Shown here in pieces: positions 1 through 8,631 of a DNA stretch of 64,000 nucleotides. The DNA lies in contig NZ_CP050440.1 of assembly GCF_011769525.1 (NCBI RefSeq), forward strand, positions 8,415,124 through 8,479,123. Direction: 5' to 3'. The position numbers and the translations under genes are program-made. A model generated the notes under the pieces. That model worked only from the letters and a program-made list of their open reading frames with translations. It was not told where the DNA came from and made no database searches. This DNA is from Tolypothrix sp. PCC 7910 (lineage in GTDB: Bacteria; Cyanobacteriota; Cyanobacteriia; Cyanobacteriales; Nostocaceae). How positions within the stretch are numbered: position 1 is the first letter of the stretch; every line of letters starts with the position of its first letter.

Positions 1-651
1 TCAAAAGTCGATTCATCGTTTGAAACGATGGGATTCAGAGCACCCTGTTTTGTAGATTTCTTCGAGCTAAATTTTGAACTCCAAATAGTTGGAAATATTT
101 AGCTGATATTTACTGGCAATTTGCTAACATCACCATTTTTCCCTGATGTGCAGATGCAATAATTTATCCTTATGTTGATCCAGTTGATTCAACAGGATTA
201 GCTTTATCCACACTTTATAACTTCACCCAAACTTTTATCGCTATGATAAAATTACGTAGATTTCAGTTACTTCGGTAACTTAATCTATTTAGTTTTGACC
301 AGCCAAATTTACTTAGACGATGTTACACAATTTGTGTTCTTTATGCAACCTTTATAAAAAAATAATTTGAAATATGAGCAATTGAATTGCATATTTATTA
401 GCTATTGAGAGCAATATCAAGAATAAATGTGCGAGAGAGAATAAAGATTAGGAATATATCTCAAAATTAGGAATTTGCAATGTATACAGTATGTAATTTT
501 CCAAAAATGTCAGTTGCGATCGCAAGTCTCTGCTTAAACAGATATTGAAGTAAACCAACGTATTATTATACATCATATTCAGGCATCTTAGCGCTTTGCT
601 GAAATACTGAAAATTGAACTGATAATTCTTCTACCTAAGCCTCAGATATTA
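1..651. other. AT-rich stretch without a recognisable gene
   Basis: I see no convincing coding region on either strand. The only clear structure is a perfect 8-bp palindrome with a 1-base centre (CATCGTTT-g-AAACGATG) at 14-30. A GCGATC-type HIP1 relative lies near 517. The right part lies downstream of the leftward ABC transporter pair and could hold its 3' end, but no T-tailed hairpin was found. Confidence 0.5.
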
Positions 652-1545
652 TTAACTGTGGTGCATGAGTTCTAGATAAATATGCTCTAAACGTACAGCC
701 TGACGGGCTATAGAATCAATGGCTATGCCCTCGAAGCGTGCAATAATTTCCTTTAATTCCAAAGGCTCAGGTAACCAAAAGGCCAAATCGTTACCATAAC
801 GCCGATGAGTAAAACCGTATTCTTGGGCGCGTGCGATCGCCTGTGCTTCAAACTCAGTTTGTATTAACACGATTTCTTGGGCTGGAATCAATGTACGTAA
901 TTCTGCTAAACTACCCTCAGCCAAAATTTGACCATTTTTTAAAATACCAATTCTCTGGCAAAGACGCTCTGCCTCATCTAATAAATGAGTTGTGAGCAAA
1001 ACTGTAATTCCTTGATTTTTGAGTTGGCAAATCAATTCCCAAACTTCATATCTGGCTTCAATATCTAAGCCTGTGGTCGGTTCATCTAGAATTACTAGCT
1101 GTGGTTGGTGTACTAAGGCTACTGCAATATTTAACCGTCTTTGCATTCCTCCACTGAGTGTCTCTACTGGATGTTTTGCTTTATCTAGTAAATTGATAGA
1201 TAGCAACGTTTCGCTAATTCTTTTCTGGCGAGTTTCGCGGTTTAAACCGTAAATATCACCAAAAAACTTGAGATTTTCTTCACAAGATAGGCTTTTATAG
1301 AGTAAATTTTCTTGAGGTGCAACACCAATTATTCTTTTGGTAGCGGCGGAAATTGGCTGATGATTGATGCTAATATCACCACTGTCTGCATTCAATAAAT
1401 TACAAATAATATTAATTGTGGTGGTTTTACCTGCTCCATTTGCACCTATTAAACCGTAAACCTCTCCTGGCTCAATATGCAAATTTAAATTTTGGAGAAC
1501 TTGGTTCTTGCCATAAGATTTATTTAAATTTTTAATAGTTAGCAT
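652..1545 (-). CDS. ABC-2 type transporter, ATP-binding subunit
   Basis: This is the 297-residue nucleotide-binding subunit of an ABC exporter; it hydrolyses ATP at the inner face of the membrane to drive its partner permease. Walker A GANGAGKTT is at residues 34-42, the Q-loop Gln at 78, the signature LSGGMQ at 130-135, Walker B with LDEP at about 149-156, and the switch His at 187. The protein is longer than a bare ATPase domain, with a C-terminal extension after residue 220, as is common in the CcmA/DrrA-like group. It starts 9 bases after the stop of the permease gene, so the two are surely one transcript. The substrate cannot be told from sequence; drug, lipid or polysaccharide export are all possible for this family. 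Confidence 0.93.
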   Translation of the reverse strand: MLTIKNLNKSYGKNQVLQNLNLHIEPGEVYGLIGANGAGKTTTINIICNLLNADSGDISINHQPISAATKRIIGVAPQENLLYKSLSCEENLKFFGDIYGLNRETRQKRISETLLSINLLDKAKHPVETLSGGMQRRLNIAVALVHQPQLVILDEPTTGLDIEARYEVWELICQLKNQGITVLLTTHLLDEAERLCQRIGILKNGQILAEGSLAELRTLIPAQEIVLIQTEFEAQAIARAQEYGFTHRRYGNDLAFWLPEPLELKEIIARFEGIAIDSIARQAVRLEHIYLELMHHS

Positions 1546-1554
1546 TTTTATTTT

Positions 1555-2328
1555 TTATAATCGCCTTTCTACTATCAGCATCCGCCGATAAGATAGCCAG
1601 CCACCGACAAGCATAATCATAGCAAAAACTAATAAAAAACAAAAGTGTGAACCGATATCACTGATTCCTTCACCCTTAGATGATACCCTAACGAGGGCTT
1701 CATTCATGTGATAAATAGGATTAAATCGAGCGATATTAATTAAGGTAGGAGGAAATAAAGCAGCAGGTAAAAAGGCTCCACCAAGAATTAACAAAGGTAC
1801 TCCAAAAGCTGCTACTAAAGAGTTAACATCTTCAATACGACGGGCTAATTGTGTACCCAAAATAAAACCTAAACCGACATAAGCAATGATAGTTAATAAG
1901 ATAACAATTAATCCTAATAAAATAGAGCCTTTAAAAGTAGCGCCCCAAAAGGCAGCAATAGTATAAATTAATATTGCCTGTCCGATACCAATGCAAGTAT
2001 GGGCAAGAAAAATTCCTAAAAAGTAGGAAATACCACTTAAAGGAGACAGGAACAGGCGTTTTAGGGTTTTCTGCTCTCTTTCTGCAACAACAGTGGCGAC
2101 ACTTCCACCCAAACAACTAAAAAACATTGCTGCACCTACCAAAGTTGAGGGTGCAGCATATTCAAAAGCTGCATTGATGGGTAGTTTTGCCCGTTCTGCC
2201 AAAATAAATCCGCTGAGAATCAATACTGAAATAGGGAATATACTCCAAAAAATTAAACTGCGTCTGCGGCGCAACAGTTCAATTAGTATACGTTGACTGA
2301 CAGCTAGAATTTCACGCCAATATTTCAT
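1555..2328 (-). CDS. ABC-2 type transporter, permease subunit
   Basis: This integral membrane protein has about six hydrophobic segments, the first at residues 24-45, and the usual ABC-2 permease layout. A conserved-looking stretch around LGGAFLPAALFPP precedes the last helices. It is the first gene of a two-gene operon with the ATPase just downstream. The reading frame can be extended two codons to a TTG at 2334, but the ATG at 2328 gives a normal start (257 residues) and is preferred. No clear Shine-Dalgarno site is visible. It pairs with the adjacent ATPase as an exporter of unknown substrate. Confidence 0.88.
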   Translation of the reverse strand: MKYWREILAVSQRILIELLRRRRSLIFWSIFPISVLILSGFILAERAKLPINAAFEYAAPSTLVGAAMFFSCLGGSVATVVAEREQKTLKRLFLSPLSGISYFLGIFLAHTCIGIGQAILIYTIAAFWGATFKGSILLGLIVILLTIIAYVGLGFILGTQLARRIEDVNSLVAAFGVPLLILGGAFLPAALFPPTLINIARFNPIYHMNEALVRVSSKGEGISDIGSHFCFLLVFAMIMLVGGWLSYRRMLIVERRL

Positions 2329-2417
2329 AAACAAGGGAACAGGAACAGTGAAAACTAGGTTACCAATAAAAAGCCTGAATCACTCCCACTGATAATTTTA
2401 ATTAAACATAGGCTAAC

Positions 2418-2555
2418 TTAATGGCGATCGCAACGCCGAAAAAAGCAATATCTACGACGGTTACGACTACGCAGTTTTGCCAAGTGTCCTTGAGGTTGCA
2501 TGTGTTTAGGGCAGGTAAGATGCCCAACACCACAAGAGGCTGATAAAATTTTCAT
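2418..2555 (-). CDS. Possible small Cys/Arg/His-rich protein (45 aa)
   Basis: A 45-codon ATG-to-TAA frame lies in a gap that otherwise looks empty. The product starts MKILSASCGVGHLTCPKH and ends in a very basic part (RSRNRRRYCFFRRC). Its spaced Cys and His residues would suit metal or RNA binding, but this is only inference. The ATG lies 12 bases after the hairpin that ends the upstream gene. No Shine-Dalgarno sequence is visible, and the 3' end runs through a HIP1 site. I do not recognise a family with certainty. It could be a chance frame. Confidence 0.35.
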   Translation of the reverse strand: MKILSASCGVGHLTCPKHMQPQGHLAKLRSRNRRRYCFFRRCDRH

Positions 2556-2567
2556 GTCTAAATATAT

Positions 2568-2595
2568 AACGCCAGCTTGTAATCAAGCTGGCGTT
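2568..2595 (-). terminator. Perfect 12-bp hairpin downstream of the GlsB-type gene
   Basis: AACGCCAGCTTG (2568-2579) and CAAGCTGGCGTT (2584-2595) form a perfect stem with a 4-base loop, 83 bases beyond the stop of the leftward gene 2678-2950. On the minus strand it is followed by TATATATTTAG, a weak U-tract; on the plus strand TTTT closes and follows the stem. It probably works as a terminator. Confidence 0.6.
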
Positions 2596-2677
2596 TTGAG
2601 TTGATTAAATTCAGGGACAAAAATATATAAGCTGCAATTCCCTGAGGGTTACTAAAAAATTGGCGGGTATTTTACTT

Positions 2678-2950
2678 TTACAGAGCGCTGCGGCGAGTGA
2701 ATAAGTTCCACAAGAAAACTGCAACAATTGCGCCCAGAACAGCTACTATAATACCCGTAATGCTGAGAGTTGGTGCGGCTAATGCCAAAGTTCCCGTACT
2801 GAAAAATACTCCTAAGCTACCACCAACAAATGCACCTATAATGCCTAACAAAATTGTTCCTAGAATACCGCCGCCTTGATGACCTGGGTAGATAGCTTTA
2901 GCAATAGCTCCAGCAATTAGTCCTAAAACGATCCAAGCAAGAATGTTCAT
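2678..2950 (-). CDS. GlsB/YeaQ/YmgE family stress-response membrane protein
   Basis: This is a 90-residue, very hydrophobic protein with three predicted membrane helices (about 3-20, 28-50 and 60-84) and a short basic tail ending TRRSAL. Gly-rich small-residue packing motifs (GLIAGAIAKAIYPG and LLGIIGAFVGGSLG) are typical of the transglycosylase-associated/GlsB family. Members are small inner-membrane proteins often induced by general stress; a biochemical activity is not established. Length and helix number match the family. The gene stands alone, followed by a strong hairpin. Confidence 0.9.
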   Translation of the reverse strand: MNILAWIVLGLIAGAIAKAIYPGHQGGGILGTILLGIIGAFVGGSLGVFFSTGTLALAAPTLSITGIIVAVLGAIVAVFLWNLFTRRSAL

Positions 2951-3394
2951 AGTTTTTATGTTGAGAAAACAACTTTTTTATTTGACCTTTGTTGAGTTAA
3001 ATTTAGCACCTCAAACTTGTCTATCATATCTACCGTCAGAACTAACTTATGCTAGCCTGAAGAAATAGCTACCTTTCTAAATTTATCTAACTTAATTACT
3101 GAACTTACTGGCGTAGCAAGGAAACAGAGAAGGACTAAGTACATCTTTGAGTAAGAAAATGATTCTTATAAAAAATGCTGTACAAGCTCCGCGTTCATAA
3201 ACGGGCTGACTCCCTAATTGTAATTTTCGGATTTTCTGCTGTGCCTGTTAACTGTTAACTATTTCCTAAAAAAATTTTATATTTGGGAAATATCTATCAA
3301 TATAATTAGCGCTAATTCCTCCGCAAGATAGTTAACTTTAAATTGAATAGGTACCTAAAATCTTATTAATATACGCAGTTTATAGGAAAAAACT
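2951..3394. other. Divergent spacer, no gene seen
   Basis: This AT-rich spacer lies between the divergent GlsB-type gene and the small DUF5670-type gene, and so should hold both promoters. I could not pick a convincing -35/-10 pair. Confidence 0.4.
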
Positions 3395-3550
3395 ATGCTT
3401 GGTGTACTTTGGACTGTTGCAGTTGTACTTTTTATCTTTTGGGCTTTAGGGTTAGCATTGCATATTGCAGGCAATATAATTCATGTATTGTTACTTTTGG
3501 CAATTGCGATCGCGATATATAATTTCCTAAAATCACGTACTGCTTTTTAG
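3395..3550 (+). CDS. lmo0937-family (DUF5670) small membrane protein
   Basis: A 51-codon ATG-to-TAG gene. The product begins MLGVLWTVAVVLFIFWALGL and carries two hydrophobic helices (about 4-22 and 27-43) followed by a short basic tail, LKSRTAF. The pattern WxxGLxLHIAGNxIHxLLLxAIxxxIxNFL is characteristic of the lmo0937/DUF5670 family of about 50-residue membrane proteins found across bacteria. The function is not known. A purine-rich AGGAAAAA sequence lies just upstream of the ATG. It is monocistronic, and its neighbour is another small stress-type membrane protein, which suggests envelope or stress roles but does not prove them. Confidence 0.85.
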   Translation: MLGVLWTVAVVLFIFWALGLALHIAGNIIHVLLLLAIAIAIYNFLKSRTAF

Positions 3551-3655
3551 GTTATAATCCCAAACGATAGCAATTCTCAATCATTTGTCAGCACCTAAGC
3601 GAAGCTACTATAAGTCTTCGATGCCAAGAATATTTTTTGAAATGAATTACACGGT

Positions 3656-3681
3656 TAGGGGCACAAAATGTTGTGCCCCTA
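3656..3681. repeat. Palindromic repeat, GGGGCAC type
   Basis: TAGGGGCACAA (3656-3666) and TTGTGCCCCTA (3671-3681) form a perfect 11-bp stem with a 4-base loop. It resembles the cores of the GGGCA...TGCCC elements at 15878, 39864 and 62928. It lies downstream of two convergent genes and may also stop transcription. Confidence 0.6.
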
Positions 3682-3753
3682 CGATTATATGTAGCTTGCC
3701 AAGTTGCTTTTTCCCCTGCCTATATAGCAATAGGATATGTAGCTAAAATTCCC

Positions 3754-4800
3754 TTATTGCATGGTGGCTGACATTTCTTGCTGAATCTTGCTCTTAGCAG
3801 CTTTGAAATCAGTTGCCATTTGCTCTTTTTGTACGTCGCTGCAATTTCTATCAATCGCTGCGAACATTGTACTTTCTTCTTGACGAATGTGATCGCCTAC
3901 GACATCCATTAGTTGTTTAATTTTGGATCGGAACTCGTCAGCGGAAGTGGGATTAATAGAGCGAATTTCATCAAGCATCTGCTTCATTTTTGCTTGCTCA
4001 TCATACAATTCTTGGGTGTTGTCATTGCCGTAAAATGAGCGAACTTGTGGGTAGACCACTTCTTCTTCTGCTTGAGCGTGTGCTAATAAATCTTTGTAGA
4101 GTTGTCCAAAATACTCTTGCAGCTTTTGCGGATCTTTAGTTGCACCGATTTCAGTGAAAATTGTATTGACTTTGTTGTGATCCAGTCTGATGAGAGTCTG
4201 GATGTTCATGTCTTGTTTGTCGGTGTTTTGGGTGATGACGCTCCCTGCTACACCAGATAATGCTGCAATCCCATCTTGTACACGTCCCCACAAACCCTGG
4301 TCTGCATCGTGACCAGTCATTTCGCGAACACCCACCTGTTCGAGTATCCCTTTGAGCTGTTCTTGGTGAGCGCGACCTTCAAAGTTGACAGTATTTAAAG
4401 GTGTAATAGCGACTTCAATATCAGCTCCCACTACCTGAGCAGCTTTGTGAATCACGATTCCACTCATAGCCTGACCATGTTTCATCAATTCATGGTGCAT
4501 GAGTTTCTGGTAAAAGGTAAACTCATTACCTGACATCATCTGCTCAAATTGGGGAATAAATATTTTGGTGGCTGCACTAGGTTCAGCTTGAATACCATAT
4601 TGCACAATTACAGTATCGATGATGCCCAAGTTTTTTTGATCATCTGCGAGCATATTTTGCAGACGTTCACGTACTTCTGGATAAGGACAAGCATCTATGA
4701 GTTTTTGATCGTTAGAAAGAATCAAATTTTGAAATGCTCTGAGGTCTGCTAATCTTTCCGCGATCGCCAGCCTTTTATGGTTATCTAGTGTTGTCACCAT
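3754..4800 (-). CDS. Hemerythrin (HHE) domain protein, two helical-bundle halves
   Basis: A 348-residue soluble, all-helical protein. The C-terminal half (about 198-320) is an HHE/hemerythrin-type four-helix bundle. Candidate metal ligands are His208 (LDHNK), His241 with Glu245 (AHAQAEEE), and His304 with Glu308 (DHIRQEE). The third helix, where a His is usual (HExxH-like), reads ELYDEQAKM, so one canonical His ligand is replaced by acidic or Gln residues. The N-terminal half (about 10-165) is a second helical bundle, ferritin- or DUF2383-like in look (HHELMKHGQAM, AHQEQLKGILEQ), possibly a degenerate second metal site. Such proteins bind a di-iron centre and sense or store oxygen, NO or iron; which one applies here is not known. 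The gene is monocistronic. Confidence 0.8.
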   Translation of the reverse strand: MVTTLDNHKRLAIAERLADLRAFQNLILSNDQKLIDACPYPEVRERLQNMLADDQKNLGIIDTVIVQYGIQAEPSAATKIFIPQFEQMMSGNEFTFYQKLMHHELMKHGQAMSGIVIHKAAQVVGADIEVAITPLNTVNFEGRAHQEQLKGILEQVGVREMTGHDADQGLWGRVQDGIAALSGVAGSVITQNTDKQDMNIQTLIRLDHNKVNTIFTEIGATKDPQKLQEYFGQLYKDLLAHAQAEEEVVYPQVRSFYGNDNTQELYDEQAKMKQMLDEIRSINPTSADEFRSKIKQLMDVVGDHIRQEESTMFAAIDRNCSDVQKEQMATDFKAAKSKIQQEMSATMQ

Positions 4801-5209
4801 GCTTACTTTTCCTATAGGGGAACAATCTGATTTATACGTAAATCAATCTCGAGGGAATAAAGCTAAATACGAGTACCCCAAATGTTTCTCATCAAAATTA
4901 TCTGAGGAATTCTTTCCACCATGATTTGAGAAAATTAGCAACCTAAATTACCTTTGTCATGGAAGTTTTGCATTACAACTAATTCTGAAACAGGTATAAG
5001 GGGTAACTAGTAGGAGCCATATTGAGTTAATTATTCCAGCTAGAAGTTGATGTGATAAACTACACAATTAAGGCAAGAAAAATAACAATTTTCTAGCCCT
5101 TATTTTCCAGCTTGGTTTCAATATCATTCATTGTGCAGGGGGAGCAGTTATTGTTCACCTAACCTTAGTTAGATGTTTTGACTGATTATAAAAAAAGACA
5201 ATAAAATTA
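4801..5209. other. Intergenic, no gene seen
   Basis: About 400 bases of AT-rich sequence upstream of the hemerythrin-domain gene. I see no frame with coding character and no clear regulatory site beyond what must be a promoter for the leftward gene. Confidence 0.4.
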
Positions 5210-5231
5210 GAGACTGTACTAGTACAGTCTC
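5210..5231 (-). terminator. 22-bp perfect palindrome after the DUF760 gene
   Basis: GAGACTGTACTAGTACAGTCTC is self-complementary over its whole length. On the minus strand it lies about 57 bases beyond the DUF760 stop and is followed by a T-rich tract (TAATTTTATTGTCTTTTTT), so an intrinsic terminator is likely. The stem has no loop spacer and would open four to six central bases. Confidence 0.6.
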
Positions 5232-5287
5232 TACACAGCTTGAGAGATACGCAGAATTAATTTTTACCAAAATTACCTTACGAATTA

Positions 5288-5635
5288 CTACTGTTGTGGA
5301 TCTTGAGATTGCAATGCAGGTAATTGTAGCGATTTTTCTATGTCAAATCGCTGCTCGATATTACGAAGGAAATAGCCATCTACCATAGCAGCACCTAAAA
5401 GTCTTCCTAATTCGTCGCGGCTAGTAGTAATGAGTGACTGATATCTGTCATGAGGTAAGTTACCTAACATTTCCACAATCGCACGTTGAATTAACTGTAA
5501 TACTTCTGATGAAGAAGGTTTAGAAAGTTGGGCAACTGTTTCAGGAGACAAAGATTGCACGTATTGCCATAAATTATTTTGAGTATTTGCTTCATGTTCA
5601 AAATAATCTGGTTGGCGGGGGGAAAGATTACTCAT
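5288..5635 (-). CDS. DUF760 domain protein
   Basis: A 115-residue soluble protein matching the cyanobacterial and plastid DUF760 family. The core (residues about 22-100) carries the family pattern LWQYVQSLSPETVAQLSKP, IQRAIVEMLGNLP and DELGRLLGAAMVDGYFLRNIEQRF. No catalytic motif is apparent and no biochemical function is established. In plants, DUF760 proteins have been linked to chloroplast protein turnover, but that need not apply here. Start ATG at 5635. The gene stands alone with its own terminator-like palindrome. Confidence 0.85.
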   Translation of the reverse strand: MSNLSPRQPDYFEHEANTQNNLWQYVQSLSPETVAQLSKPSSSEVLQLIQRAIVEMLGNLPHDRYQSLITTSRDELGRLLGAAMVDGYFLRNIEQRFDIEKSLQLPALQSQDPQQ

Positions 5636-5954
5636 AGTATTAAGATTAATTTGTGCTTCACTATGACTAAAAATTTATCGACATTTTGATGGCTGCACAA
5701 TCAGCAAAACCGAACTGCAAAGGTGGGTTTCTTCTACTCAAGTTGTTTGAGTTAATTGGGTGATTAAAAATTAAAGTTTTTTTCAACTTTTTAGTAGTGA
5801 GTTTAACAGTACAAGGGTAGCGGTAGTTTACCACTCAGCATGAAAATCGAACCGCAGAGTTCGCCAAGGAAGAGATATTAAGAAAGCGATCGCCTCCGTC
5901 GCCCATGAACTTTAGATAGAATCACTATGGTGCTAGTTAAACTTTCCCAGCCTG
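5636..5954. other. Divergent promoter region, no gene
   Basis: This spacer lies between the leftward DUF760 gene and the rightward U32 gene. It contains a copy of the common 'accgcagagttcgccaagg' dispersed motif near 5850 and HIP1 sites near 5888 and 5962. No gene or clear promoter could be read. Confidence 0.4.
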
Positions 5955-8531
5955 ATGAAAAGCGATCGCTCCTTGAATCCTCAACTCACTACATCCACTC
6001 TGCAATGTCCAGAACTACTCGCACCAGCAGGTAGCTGGGATTGTGCGAAAGCTGCTGTCGAAAATGGGGCTGATGCAATTTATTTCGGTTTGGATCGGTT
6101 CAACGCCAGAATGCGGGCGCAAAATTTTACTGAGGCGGATTTACCAGAGTTGATGGCTTTTCTCCACCTGCGCGGTGTGAAGGGTTATGTAACGGTTAAT
6201 ACGCTGATTTTTCCGCAAGAGCTACCAGAGGTAGAGCAATATCTGCGCTCGATTATTGCTGCGGGTGTGGATGCGGTAATTGTGCAAGATGTGGGTATAT
6301 GTCGTCTTATCCGGCACCTATCGCCTGATTTCCCTATCCATGCATCTACGCAGATGACAATTACCAGTGCGGCTGGGGTGGAATTTGCTCAGTCACTCGG
6401 TTGTCAGTTGGTGGTGTTAGCGCGTGAATGTTCCCTCAAAGAAATTAACAAAATTCGGCAGCAGATGCGCCAGAAAGAGGCTTCTTTACCGTTAGAAGTC
6501 TTTGTTCACGGTGCTTTGTGCGTTGCTTATTCCGGTCAGTGTTTAACTAGTGAAGCTTTAGGTGGACGTTCTGCCAATCGCGGCGAATGTGCCCAAGCTT
6601 GCCGAATGCCCTACGAGTTAATCGCAGATGGCGAAGTTATAAATTTAGGCGATCGCAAATATCTCCTCAGCCCTCAAGACCTTGCTGGGTTAGAAGTTCT
6701 GCCAGATTTGGTGAAGTCGGGAGTCACAAGTCTCAAAATTGAAGGGCGGCTGAAAACTCCAGAGTATGTGGCTAATGTTACTCGCGTTTATCGGCAAGCC
6801 CTAGATCGGGTGATGGAGGAATTAACAGCGAATACCCCCAAGGCGCGCAAACCCTCCCATTCGGCTGAAGAACAATACAACTTAGAAATGGCATTTTCTC
6901 GCGGTATCTACACAGGCTGGTTTGGCGGGATTAACAACCAAGAATTAGTTCATGCGCGGTTTGGCAAAAAGCGTGGGGTTTACCTAGGAGAAGTTACCCG
7001 CATTCGCAATGAACAGGTAACAATCACCCTAGAAGCACCAGTGAAAGCAGGTGATGGAATTGTTTTCGATTCCGGTCATCCCGAAGCCAAGGAAGAAGGC
7101 GGACGAGTTTATGCAGTAGTACAGAAAGGTAAAGAAGCCGTGCTTACCTTTGGCAGAAATGACCTCAACTTCCGCCGCGTGCATATAGGCGATCGCGTTT
7201 GGAAAACCAGCGATCCAGAACTAGATAAGCAATTGCGTCAAAGCTTTGCGGGAGACAACCCCCAATTCCAGCGCCCCATTGATTTAGAGGTTTACGGCGA
7301 AGTCGATCAACCACTAACTGCGATCGCCCGCGATGGACAAGGTCATGTGGTGCAAGTGGATTCAACAATACCACTAGTAGAAGCGCACACCAAACCCTTA
7401 ACTACAGAACGTTTGCAAGAACAGTTAGGTCGCCTGGGTAATACCCCCTTCTGTTTAGGAAAACTCACCAATCATCTCAATGGTGGGCTAATTTTACCCG
7501 TAAGTGAATTAAACCGGATGCGCCGAGAATTGGTGACACAGTTAGAAGAATTACGCCGTCAACCAAAGCGCTGGGAACTAAATGATCGTGCTTCTTTACA
7601 AGACCTACTCCCCAAATCATCCCCCAAATCCCCCACATCTCCCTCGCTCATCGTTTTAGTAAGGAACCTTAAGCAACTCCAAGCCTCACTTCAAGCCGGA
7701 ATTCAAACACTTTACTGTGAATTTGAAGACCCCCGCTTTTATCGCGAAGCCGTGCAAATGGTAAGACAAGGGGAACAAGGGGAAATAAGCAATGCCCAAT
7801 GCCCAATGCCCCATGCCCCATGCCCTACCATCTGGGTTGCACCTCCCCGAATTACCAAACCTGGGGAAAATTGGATTTTGCATCAAGTACGGGACTCCCA
7901 AGCAGATGGCTATCTGCTGCGGAATTACGATCAGCTGCAGTTTTTCGCCCAAGACCGTTGTGTTGGAGATTTTTCGCTGAATGTTGCGAACGCCTTAACT
8001 GCAGATTATTTTCACCAACGCTATGGTTTGGAACGCTTAACCGCATCCTATGATCTGAATATTAGCCAACTCGAAGACTTACTTCATAGTTGTCCACCCC
8101 AATGGTTTGAGGTGACAATTCATCAACATATGCCGATGTTCCACATGGAGCATTGCGTATTTTGCGCGTTTCTCTCCCAGGGGACAGATTACACTAACTG
8201 TGGAAGACCCTGCGAACAGCATGAAGTGAAATTGCGCGATCGCGTTGGTAGCGAACATGTCCTTAAAGCAGATGTCGGCTGTCGCAATACTGTATTTAAC
8301 GGCACCGCTCAAACAGGAGCCGAGTACGTACAGCGCTTGATAGATTTGGGATTACGCCACTTCCGCATTGAGTTTGTCAATGAAACCCCAGCGCAGGTGA
8401 GTAAAACTATACATTGCTACAGTCAACTGCTTCGTGGAGAGATTACAGGTTCCCAACTCTGGCGTGAGTTAAAGCTGCAAAATCAGCTAGGTGTAACTCG
8501 CGGGCCGATGGGAGTTTCTGCATTAAGGTAG
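5955..8531 (+). CDS. U32 family peptidase-like protein, RlhA-like (23S rRNA hydroxylation type)
   Basis: An 858-residue protein of the U32 family. The U32 signature EVFVHGALCVAYSGQC is at residues 181-196, and the Cys set C189, C196, C212 and C216 is like that which holds an Fe-S cluster in RlhA, TrhP and UbiU. The C-terminal half is the DUF3656-like region of long members, with more Cys near HMEHCVFCAF. Long bacterial members (RlhA/YdcP) take part in 5-hydroxycytidine formation in 23S rRNA; true peptidase activity is doubtful. Residues 613-624 (NAQCPMPHAPCP) are encoded by an in-frame run of the CCCATGCCCAATGCC repeat, probably an insertion in a linker. Start ATG 5955 overlaps a HIP1 site; no Shine-Dalgarno is seen. 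Confidence 0.85.
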   Translation: MKSDRSLNPQLTTSTLQCPELLAPAGSWDCAKAAVENGADAIYFGLDRFNARMRAQNFTEADLPELMAFLHLRGVKGYVTVNTLIFPQELPEVEQYLRSIIAAGVDAVIVQDVGICRLIRHLSPDFPIHASTQMTITSAAGVEFAQSLGCQLVVLARECSLKEINKIRQQMRQKEASLPLEVFVHGALCVAYSGQCLTSEALGGRSANRGECAQACRMPYELIADGEVINLGDRKYLLSPQDLAGLEVLPDLVKSGVTSLKIEGRLKTPEYVANVTRVYRQALDRVMEELTANTPKARKPSHSAEEQYNLEMAFSRGIYTGWFGGINNQELVHARFGKKRGVYLGEVTRIRNEQVTITLEAPVKAGDGIVFDSGHPEAKEEGGRVYAVVQKGKEAVLTFGRNDLNFRRVHIGDRVWKTSDPELDKQLRQSFAGDNPQFQRPIDLEVYGEVDQPLTAIARDGQGHVVQVDSTIPLVEAHTKPLTTERLQEQLGRLGNTPFCLGKLTNHLNGGLILPVSELNRMRRELVTQLEELRRQPKRWELNDRASLQDLLPKSSPKSPTSPSLIVLVRNLKQLQASLQAGIQTLYCEFEDPRFYREAVQMVRQGEQGEISNAQCPMPHAPCPTIWVAPPRITKPGENWILHQVRDSQADGYLLRNYDQLQFFAQDRCVGDFSLNVANALTADYFHQRYGLERLTASYDLNISQLEDLLHSCPPQWFEVTIHQHMPMFHMEHCVFCAFLSQGTDYTNCGRPCEQHEVKLRDRVGSEHVLKADVGCRNTVFNGTAQTGAEYVQRLIDLGLRHFRIEFVNETPAQVSKTIHCYSQLLRGEITGSQLWRELKLQNQLGVTRGPMGVSALR
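7791..7826. repeat. Short tandem heptamer-type repeat inside the U32 gene
   Basis: Five to six heptamer-like units of CCCAATG/CCCCATG lie in frame within the U32 gene. The same unit occurs between genes at 12900, 30750, 45270, 54380 and 58715, but here it is translated. Confidence 0.85.
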
Positions 8532-8546
8532 TTATTCGCTTATATT

Positions 8547-8565
8547 CCCCGCATGAATGACGGGG
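8547..8565 (+). terminator. Weak hairpin after the U32 gene
   Basis: CCCCG (8547-8551) pairs with CGGGG (8561-8565), followed by GCTTT, 16 bases after the stop of the U32 gene and facing the convergent hydrolase. The stem is short and the T-tract poor. Confidence 0.3.
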
Positions 8566-8631
8566 GCTTTACCCATCACGACTGGTAATTGCCCCCTGCA
8601 GCCTCAATGTGCAAATTAAATGCGTAACAGC

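Noticed and set aside
7686..8053. Several opposite- and same-strand frames within the U32 gene
   Set aside because: They are shadows of a well-supported gene and partly encoded by the tandem repeat.
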